DNA from: Flavipsychrobacter sp.
Lineage (GTDB): Bacteria; Bacteroidota; Bacteroidia; Chitinophagales; Chitinophagaceae
DNA: 64,000 nt
Reading direction: 5' to 3'
Assembly (NCBI GenBank): GCA_021155965.1
Contig: JAJNBJ010000009.1
Coordinates: 1 to 64,000 of the forward strand
Under the pieces are notes generated by a model, which searched no databases, was not told where the DNA came from, and worked only from the letters and a program-made list of their open reading frames with translations. Below, in pieces: positions 19,676 through 30,152 of the stretch. The translations under genes were made by a program, and so were the position numbers. Within the stretch, counting starts at the first letter, position 1. Every line of letters begins with the position of its first letter.

Positions 19676-22600
19676 TTATTTATTCAATACCATGTGGAAT
19701 ACGGAATGTTCGCTTTCTGTAGTAATGCTTACAAGGTAAGTACCATTTGCCAGTGTAGGCTCAAGAATAATGTTTTGGCGCAATATGCCATCATGCACAT
19801 CAGCAACCTCTCTATGCACCGTTTGCCCTAGCAGGTTGGTAATGGTAATATTCACCTTGGCTTCGTAGGTGCTCAGAGTTCCTTCAATAACAAACATCCC
19901 TTTATTCGGATTAGGTATAAGCGAGAACCTGTTGCCTTGTTTGCTTATTGGCTGCACACCTACACCAAACACCTGCACCTTCACCCCGCTGCTATGCACG
20001 CCGGGAGGATAAACACAAGGGTTGCTGCTGGTAACATAACAACTGATCTCATGCCCGTTCATTAATGCATAGGCAATATACATAGAATTGGTTGCCCCTG
20101 CTATTGGCAGGCCATTGATGTACCATTGGTACGCAGGTGAGCTGCCGGCATAAGGTGCTATAGCAACAAAAGTATCTGCCGCGCCCGCCGTAATGCTCAT
20201 GCTCGAAACGTGAATGGATACAGTGTGCGGAAGAATTGGCTGGACACTGACTGTATAACTCGCGCTATTCACCGTAGGTATGGTCACACAGGGGTAATTG
20301 CTGGTCATAGTAACCACAAGCCTGTCGCCATTTGTCGGGCGGTAGCTGAAAGTTGGTCCGCCCCCAACAAAAATGCCATTCTCGGTCCAGGCATACGATG
20401 GTGTGGCACCGCCGTACACCGGTATTGCCGAATAAGTTACCATATCGCCTGTACATGCTGCCGGCTTGCCGGGGTTGATGCTGACAAAAGGTGTCCGCGG
20501 TGTAGTAACTTTTATAGTATCACGTGTCGTGGCGGTAAAAGGGAAAGCACATATGTTGCTGCTGGTCAGCACACACTGTACAACATCTCCAACAGTGGGA
20601 GTATAGCTGTAAGTAGGGCCCGTACCAACCGCTAAGCTGTTCACATACCATTGGTAGGATGGTGATGGCTCGATGAGAGTTGGCAACGCTGTAAATGTTG
20701 CAGGGGATGTAGCCGTACAAAACAGTGTACCTGGGGTAGCCGAAATAACAACACCCGGAACTACAACTGATCCGGGGTTAACGGTAACAATTATCCCGGC
20801 CGAGGTTGCATTACAGCCCCCTGCGGCGGTTGCCAGCACAGTATAATTACCTGTCGTATTGGCCATGTAGGCTGCCGCCGTAGCCCCGGAAATATTGATT
20901 CCTGTTCGCTTCCACTGGTAGGTCATACCGCTGCCGGCTGATGCATTCAGTATCACGTGGGCTCCTGTGCAGAAGGTCGTAGGCCCTGCAGCCGATATGC
21001 TGGCTGTGAATGAAGGCACCACGCTCATAACAGTGGTTATACTTGATACGCACCCCATCGGGCTGGTAACATTGTATGATATAGTAGCAGTGCCTGCTGC
21101 CACCCCGGATACAAGCCCTGTAGTGCTGCCCACAGTTGCAATACTGGTATTATTGCTGCTCCATGTCCCACCGGGCGTAGCACTGGTAAGCAACGCATTA
21201 CCACCGGGACATACAGATAACGTCCCGGTGATGGGCGCCACAGTAATGCCTGCGCTTACAGACACTCCCTTTGTTGCATAGCCCGTACCGCACATATTGG
21301 TAACGGTATAGGTAATAGTGGTGGTACCTGTTGATAGGCCCGTAACTATTCCAAGCGAATTGATAACCCCTGTTGCCGGGTTGCTGCTTGTCCATGTGCC
21401 CGCCGGTACGGAATTAGTTAATGAGATCGTTTGCCCTATACATACTGCCGATGGCCCGCCTATGGTTCCGGGCATTGCAGACAAAACAGAAACTGTTGTT
21501 GACGCCGATGTTGCCGAACATGCACCAAGGCCAACTATCACCGAATAACTTCCGGCAGTAGATGCACTGAAAGACGGGTTAGTTGCCCCGGGTATGCTCA
21601 CACCACCCAGTCGCCATTGATAGGTTAAGGCTGCTCCGGTATTGGCATTAAGCATCACGCTGCCGGGAGTACAAAATGTAGTTGGCCCACCCGCAGTGAT
21701 CGTAGCTGCCGGAACCGTGGAAACAGTTATAGCAGTACCGGGAGACGTAGTACTGCATCCCGCAGCATTGGTCACAACAGCCGTATAACTTCCGCCTGCA
21801 GTAGCCGTATAAAAAATATTGGTAGCACCTATGATATCACTGCCACCCAATTGCCATTGATAAGAAAATCCGGCACCGGGGTTTGCATCCAGTGATGTAC
21901 TGCCGCCTGCACAAAAGGTCGTAGGCCCGGTAACAGTAATTATAGCAGGCGGAGAAGGCGAAACGGTTACAACCGTAACGGCTGATATAGCACTGCACCC
22001 GATTGAGGAACTCGCTTGCAGCGTATAGTTGCCGGCTACTGCAGCATTGTAAATACTGTTGGTTGCCCCCGGGATATTCGCTCCACCCAGCTTCCACTGG
22101 TATGTATGCCCTGATGGGCTTGCCGTGAGCAAAGCACTGCCGCCCACGCAAATGGTAGCTGATGCACCAGGTATAATTGCTGCTGCTGGAAGCGCATCCA
22201 CTGTGACCACCGCCTTGGCATCACAACCGCTGCCAACAGAATAGATGATCGTATCAATGCCCGGGTTGATACCGGTAACCAGCCCACCGCCGGATACAGT
22301 AGCTATCACCGGGAAGGTGCTGGCCCATGTGCCACCGGGCGTTGCATCTGATAACAGTGTTGTTCCTCCTATGCAAATATTCGTCACACCCGTTATGTTG
22401 GCAGGGAAGGGGACATAAGCTGGTCCAACGCCCACTGCATACCACGCATTAGTAACTGTGATCACCTGTTGTGAGCAAGCACCGAATAATACAATAGCTG
22501 TATTTATCGAGGCTGTGCGCATATCATTGTAATCAGCAGTTGATGTAAGTACAAGCTCTGTCTGGTAGAGAATATTTGCAGCATCAGTAAACCCGATACC

Positions 22601-24091
22601 GGTAATATTATATGCATTGGTCAGGTCGTTCGTCCCGGTCCCGCCGTTCACTACAAGGTAATACCACTTATTCATCACGCCGCTGTTGGTATGCACACCG
22701 CAATTGTCGTTACCAGATGAGGGCACACAGCCAACCTGGTTCACCCAATAAGTGCCGCCATACGTATCCGGGTCGCTCCTCAGTTTCGGGAAATCCATCC
22801 GGCGCAGCGGAGTGCCACAGTCTATCTCTTCGCCCATTGCCCAGGTCATTTTGGCTACAGCATCCACTTCTGTTGCCCCTGCCCATGCTTCAATAGTAGC
22901 GCCCCAGCAATCACTGAAAGCTTCATTCATCGCCCCCGACTCCATTTCATACACAAGATCACACGTAAACTGGCAGACCCCATGCCCTATCTCATGCGCC
23001 GTTACATCAAGGCTTGCCAATGCAGTAAACCCACTGCTGCAACCCGAGCCATCGCCATAGGTCATTTCAGACCCATTCCAGAATGCGTTATTAAAGTTGG
23101 TATTATAATGCACATACTGCAGCAGTATGCCATCAAGATTGTCATAACTGAGCCTGCTTTGTTCAGAACGAAGGTAATCATACACTATCGCTGCTCCCCA
23201 GTGTGCATCCAGTGCAATGGTATCAGCCGGCAGCAACGGCCAGGTGTTTGTAACGCTGGTATATGTTGTCGCCGCCGCATAGCTTGATCCGTTATTCATA
23301 TTCAGCGTATGCACCCCGCTTCCCCGTAAGGAGTCATACAATTGATACGTGGCCCCCACATCGCTCGTCTGGAAATTCACCACACCGCTGTACTTCGTAT
23401 GCCCGCTCGCCGTTGTATGCTTTATAAGCGGGTTAGAGAACAGTATCTTTCCGGTAGCTGCGTCAACATATACCTCCTGTCGGCTCAGCGGCTGCTGCGC
23501 ATAAACACTGAACATCCATGCAAGATGTACTTTTCCATCCTTCACAGCGCCCCTGCGGTCCTCTACCATACATAGCCTGCCCTTCGGGCGAAAAGTCGTA
23601 TCCGGCTTATGGTAGATAGCTTGTATGCGCCGTTCTTCTGCCAGGTCTTCCCACATGTATTTTTCAGCACCTACAAAACTCAGGGCATAATTCAGGGCAT
23701 CACCCTCATTAATTGTTGGTGTAGTGGCAGTTGGGGATTCTATTTTATAAAAATTGCCCGTGATGAACGCTACCATTCCATTCTTGCAGGTGAGTGTATA
23801 AGTGCCATGCATCACCTTAACACCTTTAAAATATTGGTTGTACCTTTTTACAGTTATCCCGTTCTTTGTAGTTGTGCTCGATACTAACTCCATAGTATGG
23901 ATCAGACCATCTATGTCCAGGTATTCCTTAAATAGCTCCTGTGCCTGGTCTTCACGCCAGCTAACCCCATTATCAAAATATATAGACCTGGGCGCAGCAT
24001 CTGGATTTTTGTTCTTTTTACTACTCTGCCCATACACACTCACACACAGAAAAGAAACCAGGAAGAATGTATAACACAAAAATCTTTTCAT
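19676..24091 (-). CDS. M4 (thermolysin-like) metallopeptidase with Ig-like repeats and T9SS sorting domain
   Basis: VTAHEIGHGVCQ with downstream ESGAMNEAFSDCWG; Ig-like repeat tail; C-terminal sorting domain. Listed TTG start (24109) lies in the -7 element, so ATG at 24091 preferred. Confidence 0.88.
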   Translation of the reverse strand: MKRFLCYTFFLVSFLCVSVYGQSSKKNKNPDAAPRSIYFDNGVSWREDQAQELFKEYLDIDGLIHTMELVSSTTTKNGITVKRYNQYFKGVKVMHGTYTLTCKNGMVAFITGNFYKIESPTATTPTINEGDALNYALSFVGAEKYMWEDLAEERRIQAIYHKPDTTFRPKGRLCMVEDRRGAVKDGKVHLAWMFSVYAQQPLSRQEVYVDAATGKILFSNPLIKHTTASGHTKYSGVVNFQTSDVGATYQLYDSLRGSGVHTLNMNNGSSYAAATTYTSVTNTWPLLPADTIALDAHWGAAIVYDYLRSEQSRLSYDNLDGILLQYVHYNTNFNNAFWNGSEMTYGDGSGCSSGFTALASLDVTAHEIGHGVCQFTCDLVYEMESGAMNEAFSDCWGATIEAWAGATEVDAVAKMTWAMGEEIDCGTPLRRMDFPKLRSDPDTYGGTYWVNQVGCVPSSGNDNCGVHTNSGVMNKWYYLVVNGGTGTNDLTNAYNITGIGFTDAANILYQTELVLTSTADYNDMRTASINTAIVLFGACSQQVITVTNAWYAVGVGPAYVPFPANITGVTNICIGGTTLLSDATPGGTWASTFPVIATVSGGGLVTGINPGIDTIIYSVGSGCDAKAVVTVDALPAAAIIPGASATICVGGSALLTASPSGHTYQWKLGGANIPGATNSIYNAAVAGNYTLQASSSIGCSAISAVTVVTVSPSPPAIITVTGPTTFCAGGSTSLDANPGAGFSYQWQLGGSDIIGATNIFYTATAGGSYTAVVTNAAGCSTTSPGTAITVSTVPAATITAGGPTTFCTPGSVMLNANTGAALTYQWRLGGVSIPGATNPSFSASTAGSYSVIVGLGACSATSASTTVSVLSAMPGTIGGPSAVCIGQTISLTNSVPAGTWTSSNPATGVINSLGIVTGLSTGTTTITYTVTNMCGTGYATKGVSVSAGITVAPITGTLSVCPGGNALLTSATPGGTWSSNNTSIATVGSTTGLVSGVAAGTATISYNVTSPMGCVSSITTVMSVVPSFTASISAAGPTTFCTGAHVILNASAGSGMTYQWKRTGINISGATAAAYMANTTGNYTVLATAAGGCNATSAGIIVTVNPGSVVVPGVVISATPGTLFCTATSPATFTALPTLIEPSPSYQWYVNSLAVGTGPTYSYTPTVGDVVQCVLTSSNICAFPFTATTRDTIKVTTPRTPFVSINPGKPAACTGDMVTYSAIPVYGGATPSYAWTENGIFVGGGPTFSYRPTNGDRLVVTMTSNYPCVTIPTVNSASYTVSVQPILPHTVSIHVSSMSITAGAADTFVAIAPYAGSSPAYQWYINGLPIAGATNSMYIAYALMNGHEISCYVTSSNPCVYPPGVHSSGVKVQVFGVGVQPISKQGNRFSLIPNPNKGMFVIEGTLSTYEAKVNITITNLLGQTVHREVADVHDGILRQNIILEPTLANGTYLVSITTESEHSVFHMVLNK

Positions 24092-24263
24092 TATGTTAGA
24101 TTTTCTCAAAGATAATATAAAACGTCCTTATTTACATATATATACGGTAGTTTTCTATAAGATACCCGCTTAGCTCACCTGCAAGAATTTAATTTAAAAG
24201 TAACTTCCCCGATACATGCATTCACATCAAAAAACTTCCTTTATTCGTAGTTTTGGATAAATT

Positions 24264-26171
24264 ATGAAATCGTGGGTAATAATAGCTATTGTGGGGTTCG
24301 CATGCTCATTTTTCAGCCTCAAACCGGCACCCACGCCCTATGAAAACTTTTACGCACGTTCGCTATCGGCTTTCGAAAAAGAGCAGCAAACATTGCTTGA
24401 TGCAATAAATGAGACTCCCATTCCCGATGGTAAAGATGAAATAATAATACGCATCCGGCAGTTAAGGCGTAAGCTCAAAGCAAGCGATTTCTGGCTTCGG
24501 TACTTCGAGCCTGTCGCCTATAAAAAAATTAACGGCCCTTTGCCTGTAGAGTGGGAGAACGAAGTATTCGAAAAATTCGAGAAACCTTATAAAAGGGAAG
24601 GCGCCGGCCTCACCCTTGCCGAACTATACATGGAGGAACCTGGCTTTACTAAAGATTCCCTGGCACACCTTATACAATTATCCATCAATGCTATTGCCCC
24701 CTACCGTGCCGATTCCATCACCAGCCAGTTAAGTACCTACCACCATTTCTTCCTTTGTAACAGGCTCTACCTGCTTAATTTAGCAGCTATTTATACCACT
24801 GCCTTTGACTGTCCTGAACCTGGCAATGTCATTTTTGAGCTCCGCAACATCCTTCACAACGTCAGGGATATATACACTTTCTACGATCAAAGCTTCCCCG
24901 ATAAGCCAATATCGAAGGAATACCTGGAGCTGTATAACAAAACCATCAGCTTTGCCGATAGACAACCGGCAAACTTCACGCAATTCAACCACTTCACATT
25001 CATCAAAGACTACATAAACCCGCTCTTTGCCCTCAACCAGCAAATGATACAGCAATACAAAGTGCAATCCATCAGCTTCAACGACTACACCCTAAACAAC
25101 AGCACCAATTCTATTTTTGATAAATCGCTCTACGCACCACAAAACACAAAAGGCATTTATTCACTGGTGGAAGACCCCACAACCCTTGCAGAGATCCGCG
25201 CGGTTGGCAAGCTGCTGTTCTACGACCCCATCCTCTCCGGCAACAATATGCGTAGTTGCGCCTCCTGCCACAAACCCAAAGAATATTTTACAGATACCGT
25301 GGCTGCTACAAGTCCTGCATTCGATCGTTCTTCCAGGCTGCCACGCAACACGCCTTCCCTCATCAACTCGGTGTTCAACCATCTTATTATGCTCGATGGC
25401 AAACATATTTCCCTCCAAGGCCAGGGCAAAGACGTGATCACCAACCCAAAAGAAATGGGAAGCACTGAAAAAGATGTGATCGAAAAGGTAATGAGCTGCA
25501 GGGAGTATAAAACTGCTTTCAAAAAATTCCTGAAATTAACCCCCGAAGAACATAACGTAACACTCAATCACATCGTCTCTGCCATCACTTTCTACTACCG
25601 CGATTTCAGTAACTACTACTCTCCGTTCGACGAAGCTATGAACAACAATAAACCATTGCAACCAGACGCTGTTCATGGCTTTAACCTTTTCATGAGCAAA
25701 GCACAATGCGGCACATGCCATTTTGTGCCTCAGTTCAATGGCGTTCACCCTCCCTATGTTGGCTCTGAATTCGAGGTGCTGGGCACTCCTGCCGATAAAG
25801 CCTTTACTAAGCTAAGCGAAGACAGGGGCAGGTTCGAAGTAAACCCCGCTTTCGAGACCTTGAATGCATTTCGCACAGGCACAGTGAGAAATGCAGAGTT
25901 CACTAAGCCGTATATGCACAATGGCGTGTTCAATACGATCGAAGAGGTCATCGATTTTTATGATGCAGGCGGCGCAGCCGGCAGAAAATTCAGTATCAGT
26001 AACCAGACGCTTGCCACCGACTCACTGCAACTTACTGCAACCGAAAAAAAACAACTTATATCATTCATTCACTCACTGAACGAAAATATCCTTTTTGAAA
26101 GCACACCCGGGAAATTACCCGTATCTTCAATAAAAGAACTGAACAACCGGAAAGTAGGTGGTGAATACTAA
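24264..26171 (+). CDS. MauG-like cytochrome c peroxidase with long N-terminal extension
   Basis: 635 aa; CASCH and CGTCH motifs; about 290-aa N-terminal region. Confidence 0.85.
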   Translation: MKSWVIIAIVGFACSFFSLKPAPTPYENFYARSLSAFEKEQQTLLDAINETPIPDGKDEIIIRIRQLRRKLKASDFWLRYFEPVAYKKINGPLPVEWENEVFEKFEKPYKREGAGLTLAELYMEEPGFTKDSLAHLIQLSINAIAPYRADSITSQLSTYHHFFLCNRLYLLNLAAIYTTAFDCPEPGNVIFELRNILHNVRDIYTFYDQSFPDKPISKEYLELYNKTISFADRQPANFTQFNHFTFIKDYINPLFALNQQMIQQYKVQSISFNDYTLNNSTNSIFDKSLYAPQNTKGIYSLVEDPTTLAEIRAVGKLLFYDPILSGNNMRSCASCHKPKEYFTDTVAATSPAFDRSSRLPRNTPSLINSVFNHLIMLDGKHISLQGQGKDVITNPKEMGSTEKDVIEKVMSCREYKTAFKKFLKLTPEEHNVTLNHIVSAITFYYRDFSNYYSPFDEAMNNNKPLQPDAVHGFNLFMSKAQCGTCHFVPQFNGVHPPYVGSEFEVLGTPADKAFTKLSEDRGRFEVNPAFETLNAFRTGTVRNAEFTKPYMHNGVFNTIEEVIDFYDAGGAAGRKFSISNQTLATDSLQLTATEKKQLISFIHSLNENILFESTPGKLPVSSIKELNNRKVGGEY

Positions 26172-26176
26172 ACACA

Positions 26177-26560
26177 ATGAGATACTTAGCTATTGCAATG
26201 ATATTGGCAACCTTCCTCATGTCCCGGTGTTCACTGCAGCATAAGTCAGTCTATACCTTCCCTGATACCTTCCCCGAGGCAAGGCGTGCAGAACTGAAAG
26301 CAGCCTGCGATAAAGGAAAGATACTGTACAAGGCCCACTGCACAGAATGTCATGGCATTTTCACCAAAGGCAAAGATGGCGTCCCCAACTTCACCAACAT
26401 ACAGATAGATAACTATTCCGTAAGGTTCCTGCGCAGGGATCCCGGCAACCATGCGGTAGCCATGCACATGAGCCCCGAGCAGCTCACACAGGTACTCACC
26501 TACCTCACTTACAAACGTCCCAAAAACCCCGACAGCGCAAAACTGTACCGCAAACAATAA
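26177..26560 (+). CDS. Small c-type cytochrome
   Basis: 127 aa; signal/lipoprotein-like start; CTECH motif. Confidence 0.8.
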   Translation: MRYLAIAMILATFLMSRCSLQHKSVYTFPDTFPEARRAELKAACDKGKILYKAHCTECHGIFTKGKDGVPNFTNIQIDNYSVRFLRRDPGNHAVAMHMSPEQLTQVLTYLTYKRPKNPDSAKLYRKQ

Positions 26561-26576
26561 ACAGCCCATCGGGATT

Positions 26577-26640
26577 CGTCATTTCGAACGAAGTGCAGTC
26601 CCGATAACTATCGGAACGAAACGCAGATAGAAATCTCCTG
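26577..26640. repeat. Candidate interspersed intergenic repeat
   Basis: CGTCATTTCGAACGAAGTGCAGTCCCGATAACTATCGGAACGAAACGCAGATAGAAATCTCCTG. Confidence 0.5.
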
Positions 26641-26797
26641 ATGGTTGGCAGTCCGCACATTCAAGGCACTTCACCCTGCTGCGGCAGCAAATAAGCAACA
26701 ACATTTAAACTTCCGCTAAAACCCATAGTCAAAATAAAGAACCCACACCCGAAGGATTTTCCCCACCCCATCGTCTAAACAACAAAAAACTACTTTT

Positions 26798-28042
26798 ATG
26801 AACCGGAAATACGCACTCCTCCTCGTCGCCGCTATCATATCCCTTAACGCCGGCGCACAGGGCCCCGAGATCATCTCCTGGATCAGGAACACATCCGGCG
26901 CCACAGGCTATGGCGGTATCCAGACCAATGTTCAGCTCGTACAGTACAACACGGCCGATGTCTACATCAGCGCAACCTGCATCCCCGGCTACGATATTGG
27001 CCCCTGGCCCGGCAACCCTAATATCCCGGCAAACATGAATTTCGTGTACAAAATAACACGCAACCCCGCACCCAATACCGGCACAGCCACAAACGTTGGC
27101 CTTGGCCATGTAGGCGTATGGAAGAATGGTGTTTCCATATTCAACTCACAGGATGCACGCAGCTACAACAATCTTGGCATCTGGAACCAGAATGCCTATT
27201 ACTTTGAAGGCCCTGGTTTCGACGACTGCCTCGGCCACCCGGCCCCCGGCGGCGAATACCACCATCACGTAAGCCCCAATTGCTTATACGATATTACCGA
27301 CAGCACCCATCACTCGCCAATTATCGGCTATGCCTTCGATGGCTATCCGGTCTATGGCGCATACGGTTATTCCAACACCGATGGCACCGGCCCCATCCGC
27401 CGGATGAGGAGCAGTTTTGCACCACGCAGCATCACCCTGCGTCACACAAAACCCGATGGTACTGTGCTTACATCCGCACAGTGGGGCCCCGATGTAAGTG
27501 CCACCTATGCCATTGGCGCATATCGCGAGGATTACACCTTCACCGCCGGCTCCGGCGATCTTGACGAGCACAATGGCCGCTGGTGCAAGACTCCCGAATA
27601 CCCCGCAGGCACCTACTGCTATTTCGTAACCATTGGTCCCGATCTGCTTCCGGTATATCCTTACACCATCGGACTCACCTATTATGGCATCGTTCAACCC
27701 GGCAACATTGGCCCGGGCAGCGGGCACAACACGCCGCCCGGCGGCACTACTGTTTTCAGTGGTTCCACCGCAGTAACCAGCCCAACCGTCAACGACCTTT
27801 CGCTGGAAGCATTTCCCAACCCGGCCAATAACTACCTCAACCTATTTATCCAGCCTATCGCCAGCAACAACTTCACCTTGTCCCTTATCGATGGCACAGG
27901 CAGGACCGTGTTCACACAAAACAACGTCCAGCCAACCATTCTCTATTCATTCGATGTCTCGGCTCTGCCCGGAGGCATATACATTATGCACCTGAAAAAC
28001 AACGACCTGGCCTACACACAAAAAGTAATACTGACAAAGTAA
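26798..28042 (+). CDS. YHYH domain protein with T9SS sorting domain
   Basis: GEYHHHVSPNCLYD, IIGYAFDGYPVYGAYGY; C-terminal LEAFPNPANNYLNL...GGIYIMHL. Confidence 0.85.
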   Translation: MNRKYALLLVAAIISLNAGAQGPEIISWIRNTSGATGYGGIQTNVQLVQYNTADVYISATCIPGYDIGPWPGNPNIPANMNFVYKITRNPAPNTGTATNVGLGHVGVWKNGVSIFNSQDARSYNNLGIWNQNAYYFEGPGFDDCLGHPAPGGEYHHHVSPNCLYDITDSTHHSPIIGYAFDGYPVYGAYGYSNTDGTGPIRRMRSSFAPRSITLRHTKPDGTVLTSAQWGPDVSATYAIGAYREDYTFTAGSGDLDEHNGRWCKTPEYPAGTYCYFVTIGPDLLPVYPYTIGLTYYGIVQPGNIGPGSGHNTPPGGTTVFSGSTAVTSPTVNDLSLEAFPNPANNYLNLFIQPIASNNFTLSLIDGTGRTVFTQNNVQPTILYSFDVSALPGGIYIMHLKNNDLAYTQKVILTK

Positions 28043-28114
28043 TATTAAACAGCCAACCAAGGTGCCATCGAATCGGGGAGTACATGCGGGGCACAACAAC
28101 GCCATTAAACCTCC

Positions 28115-29830
28115 TCACCTGATAAATCCCGGCAGTTCTTCAAAATAGGCGGCCTCCTTTTCGTCAAGCAGGTGGTCCTTCAGTGCGAATGACATTGCTT
28201 TGAATGCACTGTACAACTCGCGGTTGAAATTTAATATTGTAGAAATCTCAGTGTCGCTCAGATATTTTGGATGGGCTTCTTTATACATTTCATTGAGCGA
28301 CTCTGCATATCCTTCCTGCACAGACTTATAAAGTTTAATAACACGGCTGCCATATTGGCTTTTGTGCTTTGCATCAAGGATATCCAATACCTCTGTAAAA
28401 AAATCATTGATCATTTTCTTTGTATGAAGAAAAAACCCGTACTTAATATCGTTTGATGAATTGCGGAGCTGAACAGAGTCGTAATGGGCGTCTTTTATGC
28501 TTTTTGCTGTGTACATGCAGTTTCTTACCGCAGACACGAGGTTGTCGGCCATTTTTGCATCTTCTTCCGACTTTATATTTTTTTGCAATTGCACATAATA
28601 ACGGAGAATGTCGCCATGCACCTTTTTCAGGTACTCGTATTTTTCCATCAAAGGTTTCTTTGCATATTCCTTGTGCTGTTTTTCTTTCCACTTTGTGGTT
28701 TTAATGTCGAATGTTTCCAGGCAGAACCCTGTTACACTGTGTATGAAAGATAAGGTTTCGTGCTTAAAGGCCTCTAATGCAATTTTAGTGTCCTGTGTCC
28801 CTGTCTTTTCAATAAAAAAGGTATCAAGGTCATCTTCAGCAAAACGCTTCTCCAGGAACCGCCCCAATATATTCAGCAAAGGATAGAACAGGATAATACC
28901 AAATACATTCGTAATGGTTTGAAATAATACCAATGCTATCAGGTTATTTTTAATTCCAAAAACCTCTGTGATCAGTTCATTCACCGGCATTAATAGCACC
29001 AATACTATAAGGGATGTTACTACATTGAAGATTATATTGCCCCATGCAACTCTTTTTTCTCCCGCTAGCCCGCCTGCCGATGCAAGCAACAGTTTTATAC
29101 CAGTGCCGATTTCCGATCCAAGCACAATAGCGGTGGCGGCATAAAGGTTAATGGCATTGGCATAGAGCGCACTTAAAACAATGGCAACAGTTGCTGAACT
29201 TGATTGCACTAATGCCGTCATTACAAGTCCCAGCAACAGGAAAACAACAGAGGGGTATTTACTGAATGTACTAAGGTCTACTGTTTTTACCGCTTCTTCA
29301 ATACCACTCTTCATAAAATCGAGCCCGATGAACAATAAACTGAAGCCGAGCAAAAAACGGCACCATATCCGCCATTTACTTTCCTCCTTAAAGAATGCCA
29401 TAGCTATTCCTGTCAGGCCTGCAATAGGGTAAGCAAAGCTTTCAATATCAAGTTCAAATCCTGCAGTGGCGATTATCCAGTTTGCGAATGTTGATCCAAG
29501 GTTAGCGCCTAAGGCAACAGCCAGCGCGTTCTGCATGGTCAGCACACCGGTGCCCACAAAAGCAAGTACTATCAGGGCAACGATTGAACTGCTTTGTAAA
29601 ACGCCTGTAACTATTGCACCGGCGCTTATCGCCTTGATCCTGCTTGCAGTATGTTTTTTCAGGAATAGTTTGAAGGGCCTGCCCGCAAGCTTTTCCAGGG
29701 CATCCCCAAGAAATGACATACCAAGGATAAAGAATGCGATCCCCGTTAAAACCCGCCCAATATCTGATAAGCCATCGCCCATGCCTTGCAAAGGTATAAA
29801 AGCAGGAAAATACGTAAAAAAGTGCACCAT
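28115..29830 (-). CDS. Na/Pi cotransporter family protein
   Basis: 571 aa; GVLQSSSIVALI and ALVQSSSATVAIV repeats, C-terminal PhoU-like helices. Confidence 0.9.
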   Translation of the reverse strand: MVHFFTYFPAFIPLQGMGDGLSDIGRVLTGIAFFILGMSFLGDALEKLAGRPFKLFLKKHTASRIKAISAGAIVTGVLQSSSIVALIVLAFVGTGVLTMQNALAVALGANLGSTFANWIIATAGFELDIESFAYPIAGLTGIAMAFFKEESKWRIWCRFLLGFSLLFIGLDFMKSGIEEAVKTVDLSTFSKYPSVVFLLLGLVMTALVQSSSATVAIVLSALYANAINLYAATAIVLGSEIGTGIKLLLASAGGLAGEKRVAWGNIIFNVVTSLIVLVLLMPVNELITEVFGIKNNLIALVLFQTITNVFGIILFYPLLNILGRFLEKRFAEDDLDTFFIEKTGTQDTKIALEAFKHETLSFIHSVTGFCLETFDIKTTKWKEKQHKEYAKKPLMEKYEYLKKVHGDILRYYVQLQKNIKSEEDAKMADNLVSAVRNCMYTAKSIKDAHYDSVQLRNSSNDIKYGFFLHTKKMINDFFTEVLDILDAKHKSQYGSRVIKLYKSVQEGYAESLNEMYKEAHPKYLSDTEISTILNFNRELYSAFKAMSFALKDHLLDEKEAAYFEELPGFIR

Positions 29831-29915
29831 AGGTTTTTAATATTGCCGTAGCACATGCCTGCTTTCCGGATCCTGTGCCGGTAGCAGGTTTCAGCAAAAA
29901 ATCACACTCGTCTTT

Positions 29916-29974
29916 TTTCCATGACGGTACTGTTTCAGTACCGTGACGGTGTTAAAACAGTACCGTCATGGAAA
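29916..29974. repeat. Compound 20-bp inverted repeat
   Basis: TTTCCATGACGGTACTGTTT (29916-29935) / AAACAGTACCGTCATGGAAA (29955-29974), plus internal CGGTACTG/CAGTACCG. Confidence 0.85.
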
Positions 29975-30152
29975 TTCAATTTTGCACCCAAAATTTTCTT
30001 TAAGAATTTTACATTGAAAACTCCCCTCCTGTGGTGAACCTGTCCTCCCGAGCTTCGAAGGACGAACCATAAATAGGGGCGATGGAATGAGGCAAATGCC
30101 GGATGTAATCGGGATGGTTGGCTCACGCTTGGAACACAATGAGTAAAACAAC

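Noticed and set aside
20210-23887. Plus-strand ORFs antisense to the M4 peptidase gene
   Set aside because: Same artefact as above; the sense ORF has clear catalytic and sorting motifs.
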